Under the pieces are notes generated by a model, which worked only from the letters and a program-made list of their open reading frames with translations, was not told the origin of the DNA and did not search any database. Positions 26,849-35,689 of a DNA stretch of 64,000 nt are shown here, piece by piece; position 1 is the first letter of the stretch, and the number at the start of each line of letters is the position of its first letter. The translations under genes were made by a program, and so were the position numbers. The stretch comes from Flavobacterium aquicola (GTDB taxonomy: Bacteria > Bacteroidota > Bacteroidia > Flavobacteriales > Flavobacteriaceae): positions 372,001 to 436,000 of the forward strand of contig NZ_QUNI01000001.1 of the NCBI RefSeq assembly GCF_003385115.1, given 5' to 3'.

Positions 26849-28102
26849 ATGAAAATAATCATCCGAAGCGCCAAAATTATTGATCCAAAAAGTCCCTTTC
26901 ATAATCAGACCGTAGATCTTTTAATTGCAGATGGTTTTATTAAAAAAATAGGAACGTCACTTCCAAATACTGATAATATTGACGAATTAAAGTTAGACAA
27001 TCTTCACCTTTCCCAAGGATGGTTTGACAGCAGTGTTTCTCTTGGAGAGCCTGGATTTGAAGACAGAGAAACTATCGCAAATGGTCTTAACATTGCTGGA
27101 AAAAGCGGTTTTACAGCTATCGCACTACAGCCTAATTCCTACCCTGTAATTGACAATCAGGCGCAGGTGAATTTTGTAAAAAATAAAGCCAATGGTTTTG
27201 CCACCGAACTTTTTCCAATAGGAGCTTTAACCAAAGACAGCGAAGGCAAAGATATGGCCGAGCTGTATGATATGAAAAATTCTGGAGCTGTTGCCTTCGG
27301 TGATTATACCAAAAGTTTAGACAATGCCAATCTTCTGAAAATTGCGCTTCAGTATGTACAGGATTTTGACGGACTGGTTATCGCTTTTGCGCAAGATGAA
27401 AAAATAAAAGGTAACGGCGTTGCCAATGAAGGAATCGTTTCGACAAGATTAGGACTGAAAGGAATTCCGGATTTAGCCGAAGAACTTCAAATAGCCAGAA
27501 ACCTATTTTTATTAGAATATACAGGAGGAAAAATGCACATTCCAACGATTTCCTCTCCAAAATCAATACAATTAATTAGAGAAGCTAAAGCAAAAGGACT
27601 GAACGTTACTTGCAGTGTTTCCGTTCATCATTTAGTTTTAACGGATGAAAAACTGGAAGAATTCGATACAAGATACAAAGTAACCCCGCCACTAAAAACA
27701 GAAAACGACAGACAAGCCTTACTCAAAGCAGTTCTTGACGGAACCATCGATGTAATCACTTCTGACCACAATCCGATTGACATTGAACACAAAAAAATGG
27801 AATTTGATTTGGCAAAAAATGGAACTATTGGTTTAGAAAGTGCTTTTGGAGCTTTAATAACAGTTCTTCCTTTAGAATCTGTAATCGAAAAATTCACAGC
27901 AGGTAAAACAATTTTCAGTATTCCTGCAAACACCATCAATGAAGGTGAAACCGCCAATATTACTTTATTCAATCCTGAAGGCAATAGCGTTTTTACAAAT
28001 GAAAATATACTTTCAAAATCCAAAAATTCAGCATTTCTTGGAACTGCCTTAAAAGGCAGAGCTTACGGAATTTTGAATCAGGGGAAATTAATTTTAGGAT
28101 AA
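26849..28102 (+). CDS. Dihydroorotase-like amidohydrolase lacking canonical metal ligands
   Basis: A 417-residue member of the class I dihydroorotase family of pyrimidine synthesis. The fold signatures are there: LHLSQGW, the GEPG turn, VHHLVLTDE, RYKVTPPL and ITSDHNPI. However, the metal-binding D-x-H-x-H-x-R is changed to DSSVSLG (residues 60-66), so both His and the following Arg are lost. The next metal His block reads HIPTISS where HISHIST-like is usual. Such proteins may act as structural partners of aspartate carbamoyltransferase (PyrX-like) or have a different activity. Many database entries name them dihydroorotase. Confidence 0.85.
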   Translation: MKIIIRSAKIIDPKSPFHNQTVDLLIADGFIKKIGTSLPNTDNIDELKLDNLHLSQGWFDSSVSLGEPGFEDRETIANGLNIAGKSGFTAIALQPNSYPVIDNQAQVNFVKNKANGFATELFPIGALTKDSEGKDMAELYDMKNSGAVAFGDYTKSLDNANLLKIALQYVQDFDGLVIAFAQDEKIKGNGVANEGIVSTRLGLKGIPDLAEELQIARNLFLLEYTGGKMHIPTISSPKSIQLIREAKAKGLNVTCSVSVHHLVLTDEKLEEFDTRYKVTPPLKTENDRQALLKAVLDGTIDVITSDHNPIDIEHKKMEFDLAKNGTIGLESAFGALITVLPLESVIEKFTAGKTIFSIPANTINEGETANITLFNPEGNSVFTNENILSKSKNSAFLGTALKGRAYGILNQGKLILG

Positions 28103-28107
28103 GAATC

Positions 28108-28140
28108 AGACCTAGCAGGTTTTAAAAACCGATTAGATCT
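28108..28140. repeat. Imperfect palindromic intergenic element
   Basis: AGACCTAGCAGGTTTT faces AAAAACCGATTAGATCT across the centre, with mismatches. The layout (AGACCT...AGGTTTTAAAACCT...AGGTCT) resembles palindromes I recall as frequent in flavobacterial spacers. This copy is degenerate, and no second one is seen in the window. Confidence 0.45.
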
Positions 28141-28153
28141 AATAAATACAAAA

Positions 28154-28483
28154 ATGAATAATACAATCGAAACCGGAAAAACAGCCGCAATTACCAGTTA
28201 CATTTTGGGTATTGGCGTATTCATAGCAATGTCCATGAATAGCGGAGAAGACAAAAATGAATTTGCTTCCTTTCATATTCGTCAGGGATTAGGACTTACA
28301 ATTACCTTTTTTTCACTGGGATTAATCATAGGAAATTTTGACAGCCTGATGATTTCTGCACCTATGTGGATTTTTATTTCTGTTTTGTGGACATACGGAA
28401 TATTTAGTGCTATAAAAGGCGAAACAAAGCCAATACCGCTGCTTGGAGAATACTTTCAGAAATGGCTTAAAAGCATTTCGTAA
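28154..28483 (+). CDS. Small DUF4870-like membrane protein
   Basis: A 109-residue protein with hydrophobic segments around residues 12-28, 48-65 and 68-86. The FASFHIRQGLGL block between the first two is the feature I associate with DUF4870/Tic20-like small membrane proteins. It lies between the dihydroorotase-like gene (51 nt upstream) and an esterase gene (28 nt downstream), all on one strand, so a shared transcript is likely. Function unknown. Confidence 0.78.
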   Translation: MNNTIETGKTAAITSYILGIGVFIAMSMNSGEDKNEFASFHIRQGLGLTITFFSLGLIIGNFDSLMISAPMWIFISVLWTYGIFSAIKGETKPIPLLGEYFQKWLKSIS

Positions 28484-28511
28484 AATAAATTTCAAAATTG
28501 AATACTAAAAA

Positions 28512-29159
28512 ATGAATCTATCTTTAGAATATAAAATACGCGAACCGAAAGTAATTTTAGATAAAAATCCAGTATTGCTTTTGCTTCACGGCTATGGAAG
28601 TAACGAATCCGATTTGTTTTCATTTGCCAGTGAGCTGCAAAACGAGTACTACATCATTTCTGCAAGAGCTCCTTATGACTTACAATACGGAAGTTATGCT
28701 TGGTATGCCATCAATTTTGATGCCGACCAAAACAAATTTTCAGACAACGAACAAGCACGAATTTCAAGAGATGTAATTGCTGGTTTTATTGATGAATTGA
28801 CAGCCAATTATCCAATTGATGCAAATGAAGTCACTCTGATTGGTTTTAGCCAAGGTTCTATTTTGAGTTATGCAGTAGCGCTTTCGTATCCAGAAAAAGT
28901 AAATAAAGTGGTGGCAATGAGCGGTTATCTCAATTTAGAAATTGTATCCGAAGATTATTTAAAAAATAATTTAAGCAAACTTAAAATATTCGCTTCCCAT
29001 GGAACTGTCGATCAGGTAATCCCAGTGGAATGGGCTCGAAAAACACCTCGGATTTTAGAAAAATTAGGCGTAGCAATCACATATAAAGAATATCCTGTGG
29101 GTCACGGTGTGGCTCCGCAAAACTTTTTTGACTTCAAGAATTGGATCAACGAAAATTAA
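28512..29159 (+). CDS. Carboxylesterase/phospholipase of the alpha/beta-hydrolase fold
   Basis: A 215-residue serine esterase of the acyl-protein-thioesterase/YpfH-like group. The oxyanion region is LLLHGYGSNESDL (23-35). The nucleophile is Ser114 in GFSQGS, the acid is the Asp in GTVDQVIPV (about 167), and the base is the His in PVGHGVAP (about 199). No signal peptide. Natural substrate unknown. It ends before a strong bidirectional terminator shared with the convergent membrane-protein gene. Confidence 0.9.
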   Translation: MNLSLEYKIREPKVILDKNPVLLLLHGYGSNESDLFSFASELQNEYYIISARAPYDLQYGSYAWYAINFDADQNKFSDNEQARISRDVIAGFIDELTANYPIDANEVTLIGFSQGSILSYAVALSYPEKVNKVVAMSGYLNLEIVSEDYLKNNLSKLKIFASHGTVDQVIPVEWARKTPRILEKLGVAITYKEYPVGHGVAPQNFFDFKNWINEN

Positions 29160-29182
29160 TTTTATTGTCAGCTTTAGTCTTT

Positions 29183-29222
29183 AAACAAACAGCCCATGAT
29201 TTAGATCACGGGCTGTTTGTTT
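29183..29222. terminator. Bidirectional terminator
   Basis: A perfect 13-bp stem, AAACAAACAGCCC (29183-29195) with GGGCTGTTTGTTT (29210-29222), is extended inside by TGAT/ATCA. Confidence 0.88.
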
Positions 29223-29244
29223 TAAATTCACTTGGGCAAGTACA

Positions 29245-29745
29245 TTATTTCTGATATATAAAAGACTGATTTACTTCAAAAGAAACGCTTTCGTTATCAT
29301 TGATAAAATATTTCAGCAATACTTCACCCCAATATTCGCCATCAGAGTAATCAGCGATTATCCATCTATGATTTAGCACTTTTACTTTATTAATTACAAA
29401 CTTACCAGATCCCAACTGCTCTTGTCCAGTGTAAGGATTCCCTTTTGGATTAGTATTAAAATCAATCAATTTACCAGTAACATATGGGATCAGAGTCACA
29501 TAATTTCGTATTTTTTCTGATTTAGCTGATTCGAAATAATTTTGTGCATTTTCATTTTTTTCCAATGTAAAATAATCTGCATCAAACAATTTATTAGTAA
29601 CTGCCTGCAGACTGTCTTTTAATTTAGCTGTAGATTTTTTATACTTTTCCTGCTCAAAGCTTACCTCTTTACTAAGATACATGTAGGTATAAACATTAAA
29701 AACTAAAGACAAAATTAAAGCGTAAAGGAGTAATGATTTTTTCAT
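29245..29745 (-). CDS. Membrane-anchored periplasmic protein of unknown function
   Basis: A 166-residue protein with an N-terminal uncleaved helix (about residues 5-24). A short Lys/Glu-rich coiled-coil stretch (about 28-52) follows, and then a globular domain with ILNH/WIIADYSDGEYWGEVLL-like strands. It has no lipobox. Six nucleotides separate it from the upstream MBL hydrolase gene on the same strand, so the two are probably cotranscribed. I do not recognise the family. Confidence 0.72.
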   Translation of the reverse strand: MKKSLLLYALILSLVFNVYTYMYLSKEVSFEQEKYKKSTAKLKDSLQAVTNKLFDADYFTLEKNENAQNYFESAKSEKIRNYVTLIPYVTGKLIDFNTNPKGNPYTGQEQLGSGKFVINKVKVLNHRWIIADYSDGEYWGEVLLKYFINDNESVSFEVNQSFIYQK

Positions 29746-29751
29746 TTTAAA

Positions 29752-30516
29752 TTAAATTGTTATTTCTAAATTATCGTAAGCTAAGAAAACATTTTTAGGG
29801 AGCTTTTTTTGAACTTCCTCATGAAAACCAAGCATATGGCTGATATGTGTAAGATATGCTTTTTCGGGCTGGAGAAGAGCTATAAAATCAAGCGCTTCCT
29901 CCAGATTAAAATGAGTATCATGTGGCTGTTCCCGCAGCGCATTAACAACCAGAACTTTTAGATTTTTCAGCTTATCTGTCTCTGCTTCGTCGATCGTTTT
30001 CACATCGGTTAAATAAGCAAAATCATCGATTCTGAAACCAAAAACCTGCAAATTTCCGTGCCATACACTTACAGGAATAGCCGTTTTATTACCAATTGAA
30101 AAAGGCATGTTATTTTCAATTTCTATTGTTTTTACTGATGGTGCCCCAGGATATCTATTAACCGTTTCGAAGATGTAATCAAATCTTTTTTCAATATTAG
30201 CAAGCACTCTTTTATGCGCATATATCGGAATTGCGCCCTGCTTAAAATTAAAAGGCCGAATATCATCCAAACCAGCAGTATGATCTGCATGTTCATGGGT
30301 AAAAAGAATTCCGTCTAATTTTCTGCAGTTAGACGACAGCATCTGCTGTCTAAAATCAGGTCCGCAATCGATTACGTATGAATGGTCTTCCCATGTAATC
30401 CAAACCGACACCCGGAGCCTTTTATCCTTAAAATCAGTACTTTTGCAAACTTCATGATCAATCCCAATAATTGGGATCCCCTGAGATGTTCCTGTACCCA
30501 AAAAATATACCTTCAA
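29752..30516 (-). CDS. MBL-fold metal-dependent phosphodiesterase, PhnP-like
   Basis: A 254-residue metallo-beta-lactamase-fold hydrolase. The metal motif is HEHADH (His74, His76, Asp78, His79), after GTGTSQGIP near the start. The SQGIP turn and the cysteine in HEVCKS are shared with PhnP-type cyclic phosphodiesterases. Further ligands are the His in VSVWHG, the Asp in AYLTDV and the His in THISHMLGF. No phosphonate genes are nearby, so a general cyclic-nucleotide or cyclic-sugar-phosphate role is as likely as phosphonate use. Divergent from the 487-residue gene. Confidence 0.88.
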   Translation of the reverse strand: MKVYFLGTGTSQGIPIIGIDHEVCKSTDFKDKRLRVSVWITWEDHSYVIDCGPDFRQQMLSSNCRKLDGILFTHEHADHTAGLDDIRPFNFKQGAIPIYAHKRVLANIEKRFDYIFETVNRYPGAPSVKTIEIENNMPFSIGNKTAIPVSVWHGNLQVFGFRIDDFAYLTDVKTIDEAETDKLKNLKVLVVNALREQPHDTHFNLEEALDFIALLQPEKAYLTHISHMLGFHEEVQKKLPKNVFLAYDNLEITI

Positions 30517-30533
30517 TTTGTTTGTTTTTTTTA

Positions 30534-30541
30534 CAAAAATA
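30534..30541 (-). promoter_or_regulatory. Probable -7 element of the MBL hydrolase gene
   Basis: On the minus strand the sequence is TATTTTTG, a match to TAnnTTTG, 17 nt upstream of the ATG ending at 30516. The transcript leader would be very short. Confidence 0.4.
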
Positions 30542-30575
30542 GAATTATTTCTCTTTCATGAGAACCCTAATTGGT

Positions 30576-30583
30576 TAACTTTG
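30576..30583 (+). promoter_or_regulatory. Probable -7 element of the 487-residue gene
   Basis: TAACTTTG matches TAnnTTTG, 30 nt upstream of the ATG at 30614. Confidence 0.45.
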
Positions 30584-30613
30584 TAACATAATTGCCGAAT
30601 TTAAACAAAAAAA

Positions 30614-32077
30614 ATGGAAGCCAAAAAGATAAAACTAAAAGGAGACAAAGTTATCGAACAGATTCCTTCCCTTAAGGATAAAGCACTTCGTATTAATTTG
30701 AACGAAAATATATACGGAACTTTTGCTGAAATTGGAGCTGGTCAGGAAACAGTTAGACATTTTTTTAGATCAGGCGGGTCATCTGGTACAATCGCAAAGG
30801 CAATGTCAGCCTACGACAAAGACTTTAGTGATGCCGTTTATGGAACCGAAGAAGACGGCCGTTATGTCACTGAAAGCCGGTTAAAAAAAATGCTGACTTT
30901 TGAAGGCGAATTAATTGAAGAACGGCTAAGCAGGACAAAACACCCTAACAAAATGTTTTTCAGTTACGCCAATACAGTAGCTACCATAGATTTTGCAAAA
31001 CAATTTAAAGGTCACGGCTGGGTAGGAATTCGATACCAGCTAGACCCAGCAGAAGACTACAACGAAATTATCATCCATATTCGTTTCAAAGAAACAGATT
31101 CCCGTTTACAGCAGGAAACATTAGGTGTTTTAGGAGTTAATCTTATTTATGGCGCCTTCTACAAATACAATGACCCAAAAAAATTACTGCGATATTTATA
31201 CGACCATCTTGACAAAGATCAATTAGAAATTGACACCATAAATTTCTCTGGTCCACGTTTTGCTGATGTTGACAATCGCTTGATGAGTTTACAATTAGTA
31301 AAAAATGGAATGACTGATGCCGTAATGTTCAACCCAAAAGGTAAAAATGTTCTGCCAGCTGCCATTCTTTACAAAAAAAACTTACTTGCTTTCAGAGGAA
31401 GTTTTCGTCCAGTTACCAAAGTAAATATGGACATGTATGCCAATTCATTGAAAATGTTTCTGGAGGAAAATAAAGTAGAAAAAGAAAACACTTTGGTTAT
31501 TTTCGAAATTACATTATCTAATCTTAGATCTGATGGGGAAATAGACGAAAGAGACTTTATGGATCGTGCAGAACTGCTATGCTCATTAGGACAAACAGTA
31601 ATGATATCCAATTTTCAGGAATACTATAAAGTGGTTGAATATTTCTCCAATTATACCAAAGCCAGAATGGGTCTTGCAATGGGTGTAAACAATTTAGTAG
31701 ATATATTTGACGAGAAATATTATCGCCATTTGAGCGGAGGAATACTAGAAGCATTTGGAAAATTGTTCTACCGCGATATGAAAGTATTTTTATATCCTAT
31801 GCTTGGAGAAGAGGGAGAAATCATAACTTCCAAAAACTTAAAAGTACATCCTAGAATGAAAGAATTATACAAATTCTTTAAATTCAATGGCAAAGTAGTG
31901 GATATTGAAGATTATAACCCTGAAATATTAGAAGTTTTCTCCCGCGAAGTATTAAAAATGATTAGTGCCGGAAAACCAGGATGGGAACCAATGTTACCTC
32001 CAGGAGTTCCAGAAATCATTAAAGAAAAAGGTCTTTTCGGTTATCAGCCCAACTCTCTATTGGAAGCTAACAACTAA
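30614..32077 (+). CDS. Conserved cytoplasmic protein of unknown function (487 aa)
   Basis: A large soluble protein with no signal peptide, membrane helix or common nucleotide-binding motif. Notable blocks are ETVRHFFRSGGSSGTIAKAMSA near residue 50, NPNKMFFSYANTVATIDFA-type and GHGWVGIR segments, DVDNRLMSLQLVKNG in the middle, and a C-terminal PRMKELYKFFKFNGKVVDIE. I recall close homologues across Bacteroidota, sometimes named TonB-dependent receptor, but nothing here looks like a barrel or plug. It has its own promoter element and a strong terminator, so it is probably a single-gene unit of housekeeping type. Confidence 0.8.
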   Translation: MEAKKIKLKGDKVIEQIPSLKDKALRINLNENIYGTFAEIGAGQETVRHFFRSGGSSGTIAKAMSAYDKDFSDAVYGTEEDGRYVTESRLKKMLTFEGELIEERLSRTKHPNKMFFSYANTVATIDFAKQFKGHGWVGIRYQLDPAEDYNEIIIHIRFKETDSRLQQETLGVLGVNLIYGAFYKYNDPKKLLRYLYDHLDKDQLEIDTINFSGPRFADVDNRLMSLQLVKNGMTDAVMFNPKGKNVLPAAILYKKNLLAFRGSFRPVTKVNMDMYANSLKMFLEENKVEKENTLVIFEITLSNLRSDGEIDERDFMDRAELLCSLGQTVMISNFQEYYKVVEYFSNYTKARMGLAMGVNNLVDIFDEKYYRHLSGGILEAFGKLFYRDMKVFLYPMLGEEGEIITSKNLKVHPRMKELYKFFKFNGKVVDIEDYNPEILEVFSREVLKMISAGKPGWEPMLPPGVPEIIKEKGLFGYQPNSLLEANN

Positions 32078-32100
32078 AAATCATACCCATTATATTTTAA

Positions 32101-32140
32101 AAAATCCAAGAAAGACAAAATGTTTTTCTTGGATTTTTTT
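32101..32140 (+). terminator. Terminator after the 487-residue gene
   Basis: A 13-bp stem, AAAATCCAAGAAA (32101-32113) with TTTCTTGGATTTT (32125-32137), has an 11-nt loop and a T-run of nine. The rest of the spacer to 32413 is AT-rich with no ORF. Confidence 0.9.
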
Positions 32141-32413
32141 TAGCACAATAAAATTCTTTTTTTTTGCAATCTTCCACTATATATGATTTCGCTATAATTC
32201 AAAAAAAAGACTATTTCACTCTATTTTGTATTATAACAAAAACATTATAAGTTATTTATAATCTTTATCATAAGCTAAATGGACGTTTAAAAAAAACATT
32301 ACAATTATTCAATTAATGCAGTTGGCAAGCCAATTTTGCAGTTTACAAGAAAGTTATTTTTATACTATAACTATTACAGTTCTTTTGTGGTATAAATATT
32401 TAAATTTACTATC

Positions 32414-34405
32414 ATGAAAAAAGATGCTTTTAAAATTATTCTACTTGCCCTTGTTTTGGTTGTGACTAATATAGTGGTTACCTCAACAGATTCTAAATAT
32501 AAACTCATTAAACTTAAAAATGGAAATTACATTTCAAAACATATTACTCAAGTGAATTGGGAATACATTAAAAATAGATTGTTTAGTGGAAACGGAGAAG
32601 AGGAATTTGTATATAAACTAAATCCATACATCAAAAATGCTCCTATTTTAGTAAATCTTCAGGATGCTACTCATAATGACAGTGTAGCTGTTGCTACAAT
32701 TATTAAAGAATTGAGAACCATCATTCCTAATAGAAAAATTGAATATTATAAAAATTTCACTGGAAAAGACTATAATGATTTTTATTCCTCAAACGATGAC
32801 GAGACTTTAATTAAAGGTTTTTCTATTGGAGAATTAAGGTATTCAACTATACGATTAAATTTTAGAACTGCAATTGAAGATTATATTTCTAACGACATCA
32901 TTAAAACCATTTTGCCCGATGGCAGTAGCATTGAAAGAACAAATCCTCCAAGAAAAAACAATAAAATAGATTTTACAAGCCAAGTATGGTTTAATTTAAA
33001 AGAAAATCTTCCCTATAATAAGAGAATCAAATATATAAAATACGAGTTATTAAGAACACTTTGTTACATTTATCCATATAATGCCTTCAACACTGTTCTT
33101 ATAGAACACAATTCAAATTTTGGTATATTTTCTACTCCTGGCTATAATCCTGATGTAACAGAATTCAACGATTCAGATAAATTTTTATTGCAAAAACTAT
33201 ATGAAGATGATTTTTTAAAACAATTCAGAGATTACTTAACATCATCGTATTCATGGAGATATGCCAATAATTTTTTAAACAAGGATTTAGCAAAAATGAT
33301 AGCATGGGTGGTGATAATTTGCATCGGATTATTTGTATTTCTTATATCGTTCAGTTTTTTTCAAAACAAAAAATTCAAGTTTTCTTTTCTAAACTATTTT
33401 TTACCAATCCTGCTCATACTATTATATGTAGCAAATCTAACCGAAATTTATGCCTACTTAACTGATTTAGGAATATCTCAAATCATTAATCAAGAGTCTA
33501 TTGTACAATTATATTCAATAGCCATTATAACTTCTTTAATAATTTCATTTTTACTATGGTTGCTAGAAAAAGTATGGCTTAATAAAATTAAAGATTTTAG
33601 TTTTCAATTAATTTACAAAGTGATTTTTACTTTTATTCTATTTAATTTACCAATAACAGTAATGTATATAATAAGCTCAACGAATGATGGCTTTTTAGAA
33701 TTTTACCTCCCCGTTTTTATTATCATAATTGTAATATCTATAAGCAGAGGACTTCTACTCTATTTAAACCAGTACTCAGATTCATTAGTAAAAGAAAAAG
33801 ATTTAGAATTAAGTCGTTTAAAACAAATCAACTCTGAAGCGGAAACCAAATTACTGCAATCCCAGATCAACCCTCATTTTTTATACAATTCATTGAATTC
33901 TATAGCGAGTTTAGCTCCTATTGATGCTCAGAAAACGCAGAAAATGGCACACTCATTATCCGATCTTTTTAAATATTCGATTAACCGAAAAGGAAAAAAG
34001 ATGAGTACAATTTTGGATGAGATTGATATGGTAAATTCATATTTAGAAATCGAAAAAATTAGATTTGGAGATCGTTTGCAGTTTACAATTGATGTAGATA
34101 AAGAATTAAAAAATAATGAAATTCCATTGTTTTTAATTCAGCCTTTAGTTGAAAACGCAGTAAAACATGGCATTTCGAAAAACGAAGGCGAAGGCAAAAT
34201 AGTTTTAAAGATTTCGAAAGAATTACAGGAAATTCATATCTCGGTAAGCGATAATGGTCCTGATTTCCCGGAAGGTTTAATAAGTGGTCATGGATTACAA
34301 ACCATTTTCGATTTGCTACGATTAACTTATGGAGAAAAAGCATCATTAAACTGGACCAACACACCCGAGAAAAAAATCATCATTACAATTCCTCAAACAA
34401 TATAA
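32414..34405 (+). CDS. LytS/YehU-type sensor histidine kinase with large extracytoplasmic N-terminal domain
   Basis: A 663-residue membrane kinase. One helix (about 7-24) is followed by ~270 extracytoplasmic residues, four further helices (about 295-455), and a His_kinase/HATPase module. The phospho-acceptor is His488 in NPHFLYNSL; the N-box is LVENAVKHG (Asn581) and the G-box DNGPDFPEG. The periplasmic part contains ELLRTLCYIYP, then FNDSDKFLLQKLYEDD. This faintly recalls DUF2927, a putative metzincin-like protease fold, but without a recognisable zinc motif. One nucleotide separates it from the LytTR regulator gene, its evident partner. Confidence 0.92.
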   Translation: MKKDAFKIILLALVLVVTNIVVTSTDSKYKLIKLKNGNYISKHITQVNWEYIKNRLFSGNGEEEFVYKLNPYIKNAPILVNLQDATHNDSVAVATIIKELRTIIPNRKIEYYKNFTGKDYNDFYSSNDDETLIKGFSIGELRYSTIRLNFRTAIEDYISNDIIKTILPDGSSIERTNPPRKNNKIDFTSQVWFNLKENLPYNKRIKYIKYELLRTLCYIYPYNAFNTVLIEHNSNFGIFSTPGYNPDVTEFNDSDKFLLQKLYEDDFLKQFRDYLTSSYSWRYANNFLNKDLAKMIAWVVIICIGLFVFLISFSFFQNKKFKFSFLNYFLPILLILLYVANLTEIYAYLTDLGISQIINQESIVQLYSIAIITSLIISFLLWLLEKVWLNKIKDFSFQLIYKVIFTFILFNLPITVMYIISSTNDGFLEFYLPVFIIIIVISISRGLLLYLNQYSDSLVKEKDLELSRLKQINSEAETKLLQSQINPHFLYNSLNSIASLAPIDAQKTQKMAHSLSDLFKYSINRKGKKMSTILDEIDMVNSYLEIEKIRFGDRLQFTIDVDKELKNNEIPLFLIQPLVENAVKHGISKNEGEGKIVLKISKELQEIHISVSDNGPDFPEGLISGHGLQTIFDLLRLTYGEKASLNWTNTPEKKIIITIPQTI

Positions 34406-34406
34406 A

Positions 34407-35171
34407 ATGAACAAACGATATTCTACTATTATTATTGATGATGAAGCTCCTGCCAGACTGGGTCTGCAAAATTTACTAAAAGAATTTCCTGAAACTTTTG
34501 ATGTTATTGATATCGCACAAAATGCAACAGAAGCACAGAAAAAAATAGAAGCTTTAAATCCTGATATTATTTTTTTAGACATTGAAATGCCGGGCTGTAC
34601 TGGTTTTCAATTATTAGAACGATTAGAAACTATTCCGATGGTTATTTTTTGTACGGCTTATGATCAGTATTCTTTGGAAGCTTTTGAGACCAATAGTATC
34701 GATTATTTAGTTAAACCAGTCAAACTGGAACGTATTGAAAAAACAGTACAGAAATTAAAAACATTCCATGTAAAAAATGCTTCAGATGAAATTTTAAAAG
34801 TTTTAAAGGACATTACAAATAGGAAAGAAGAAAAAAAAATGACTTCGATTACCGTCAAAAAAAACGACAAATTAATTTTTATAAAATTAGAAGACGTTTC
34901 CTATTTTGAAGCCGATACTAATTATACCGCAATACATTCGCAATCTGGAACGTTCTTAAGTACTGAATCTATTTCAAGCTTGGAAAAAAAATTACCCGAC
35001 AATTTTTTACGCATTCATAGAAGTACTATAATTAACAAAGACTATGTAAAAGAAGCACAAAAATATTTTAACAGCAGATATATTATTACACTCAATGACG
35101 TTAAAAACACTAGCATTACTTCAGGAAGAAGTTATTCAGAAAACATAAAAGAGTATTTCGGATTATTTTAG
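34407..35171 (+). CDS. LytTR-family response regulator
   Basis: The 254-residue partner of the kinase just upstream. The receiver domain has Asp11-Asp12, phospho-acceptor Asp58 in FLDIEMPG, and the conserved Lys in YLVKPV. A helical linker leads to a C-terminal LytTR DNA-binding domain (about 145-254) with FIKLEDVSYFEADTNYT and FLRIHRSTIINKDYV. Such regulators bind paired direct repeats. No obvious target repeat or regulated transporter gene is adjacent. A terminator closes the two-gene unit. Confidence 0.95.
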   Translation: MNKRYSTIIIDDEAPARLGLQNLLKEFPETFDVIDIAQNATEAQKKIEALNPDIIFLDIEMPGCTGFQLLERLETIPMVIFCTAYDQYSLEAFETNSIDYLVKPVKLERIEKTVQKLKTFHVKNASDEILKVLKDITNRKEEKKMTSITVKKNDKLIFIKLEDVSYFEADTNYTAIHSQSGTFLSTESISSLEKKLPDNFLRIHRSTIINKDYVKEAQKYFNSRYIITLNDVKNTSITSGRSYSENIKEYFGLF

Positions 35172-35187
35172 AATCATCCTAATTAAA

Positions 35188-35226
35188 AAAAAATGCCACA
35201 AAGTATTTTCCTTGTGGCATTTTTAG
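35188..35226. terminator. Bidirectional terminator between the LytTR regulator and bcp
   Basis: AAAAATGCCACAA pairs with TTGTGGCATTTTT (35212-35224) across a short loop. An A-run on the left and a T-run on the right serve both strands. Confidence 0.88.
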
Positions 35227-35227
35227 T

Positions 35228-35680
35228 TTATTTCAAAATCTGATCTGCGTGAGCCTTTGTTTTTACTTCCGAAATAACATCAGAAATAATTCCGTTTTCA
35301 TCAATCACAAAAGTCGTTCTGTGAATTCCATCATATTCTCTTCCCATAAACTTTTTTGGTCCCCAAACTCCAAAAGCATTAATAACAGATTTATCCTCAT
35401 CAGCTAATAATGAAAAAGGAAATTCATACTTATCCTTAAATTTTGCCTGGGCTTTGGCACTATCAGCACTTACCCCCAGCAGTGCGTAATTATTAGCTTG
35501 AAAACGCTCATAATTATCTCTTAAGTCACAAGCTTCTGCCGTACATCCAGGTGTCGACGCTTTTGGATAAAAGAAAACCACTAATTTTTTACCTGTATAA
35601 TCGGCTAATTTATGAGATTTCCCATCTTGATCTACTCCAGAAAATTGTGGCGCATGATCTCCTATTTTTAATGTAGTCAT
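35228..35680 (-). CDS. bcp: Thioredoxin-dependent thiol peroxidase (peroxiredoxin Q/BCP)
   Basis: Reduces hydrogen peroxide and organic hydroperoxides using thioredoxin. The 150 residues fit the family. The peroxidatic Cys is Cys46 in STPGCTAEACDL, and Cys51, five residues on, is the resolving Cys, as in the atypical two-Cys E. coli enzyme. The FPFSLLADED block and FVIDENG are also typical. Divergent from nth, with an 8-nt tandem array filling the space between. Confidence 0.97.
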   Translation of the reverse strand: MTTLKIGDHAPQFSGVDQDGKSHKLADYTGKKLVVFFYPKASTPGCTAEACDLRDNYERFQANNYALLGVSADSAKAQAKFKDKYEFPFSLLADEDKSVINAFGVWGPKKFMGREYDGIHRTTFVIDENGIISDVISEVKTKAHADQILK

Positions 35681-35689
35681 TTTTATTAA

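Noticed and set aside
31965..32186. 73-codon frame overlapping the 3' end of the 487-residue gene
   Set aside because: Reads straight through the terminator hairpin into an A/T-rich run; composition is that of translated non-coding DNA.
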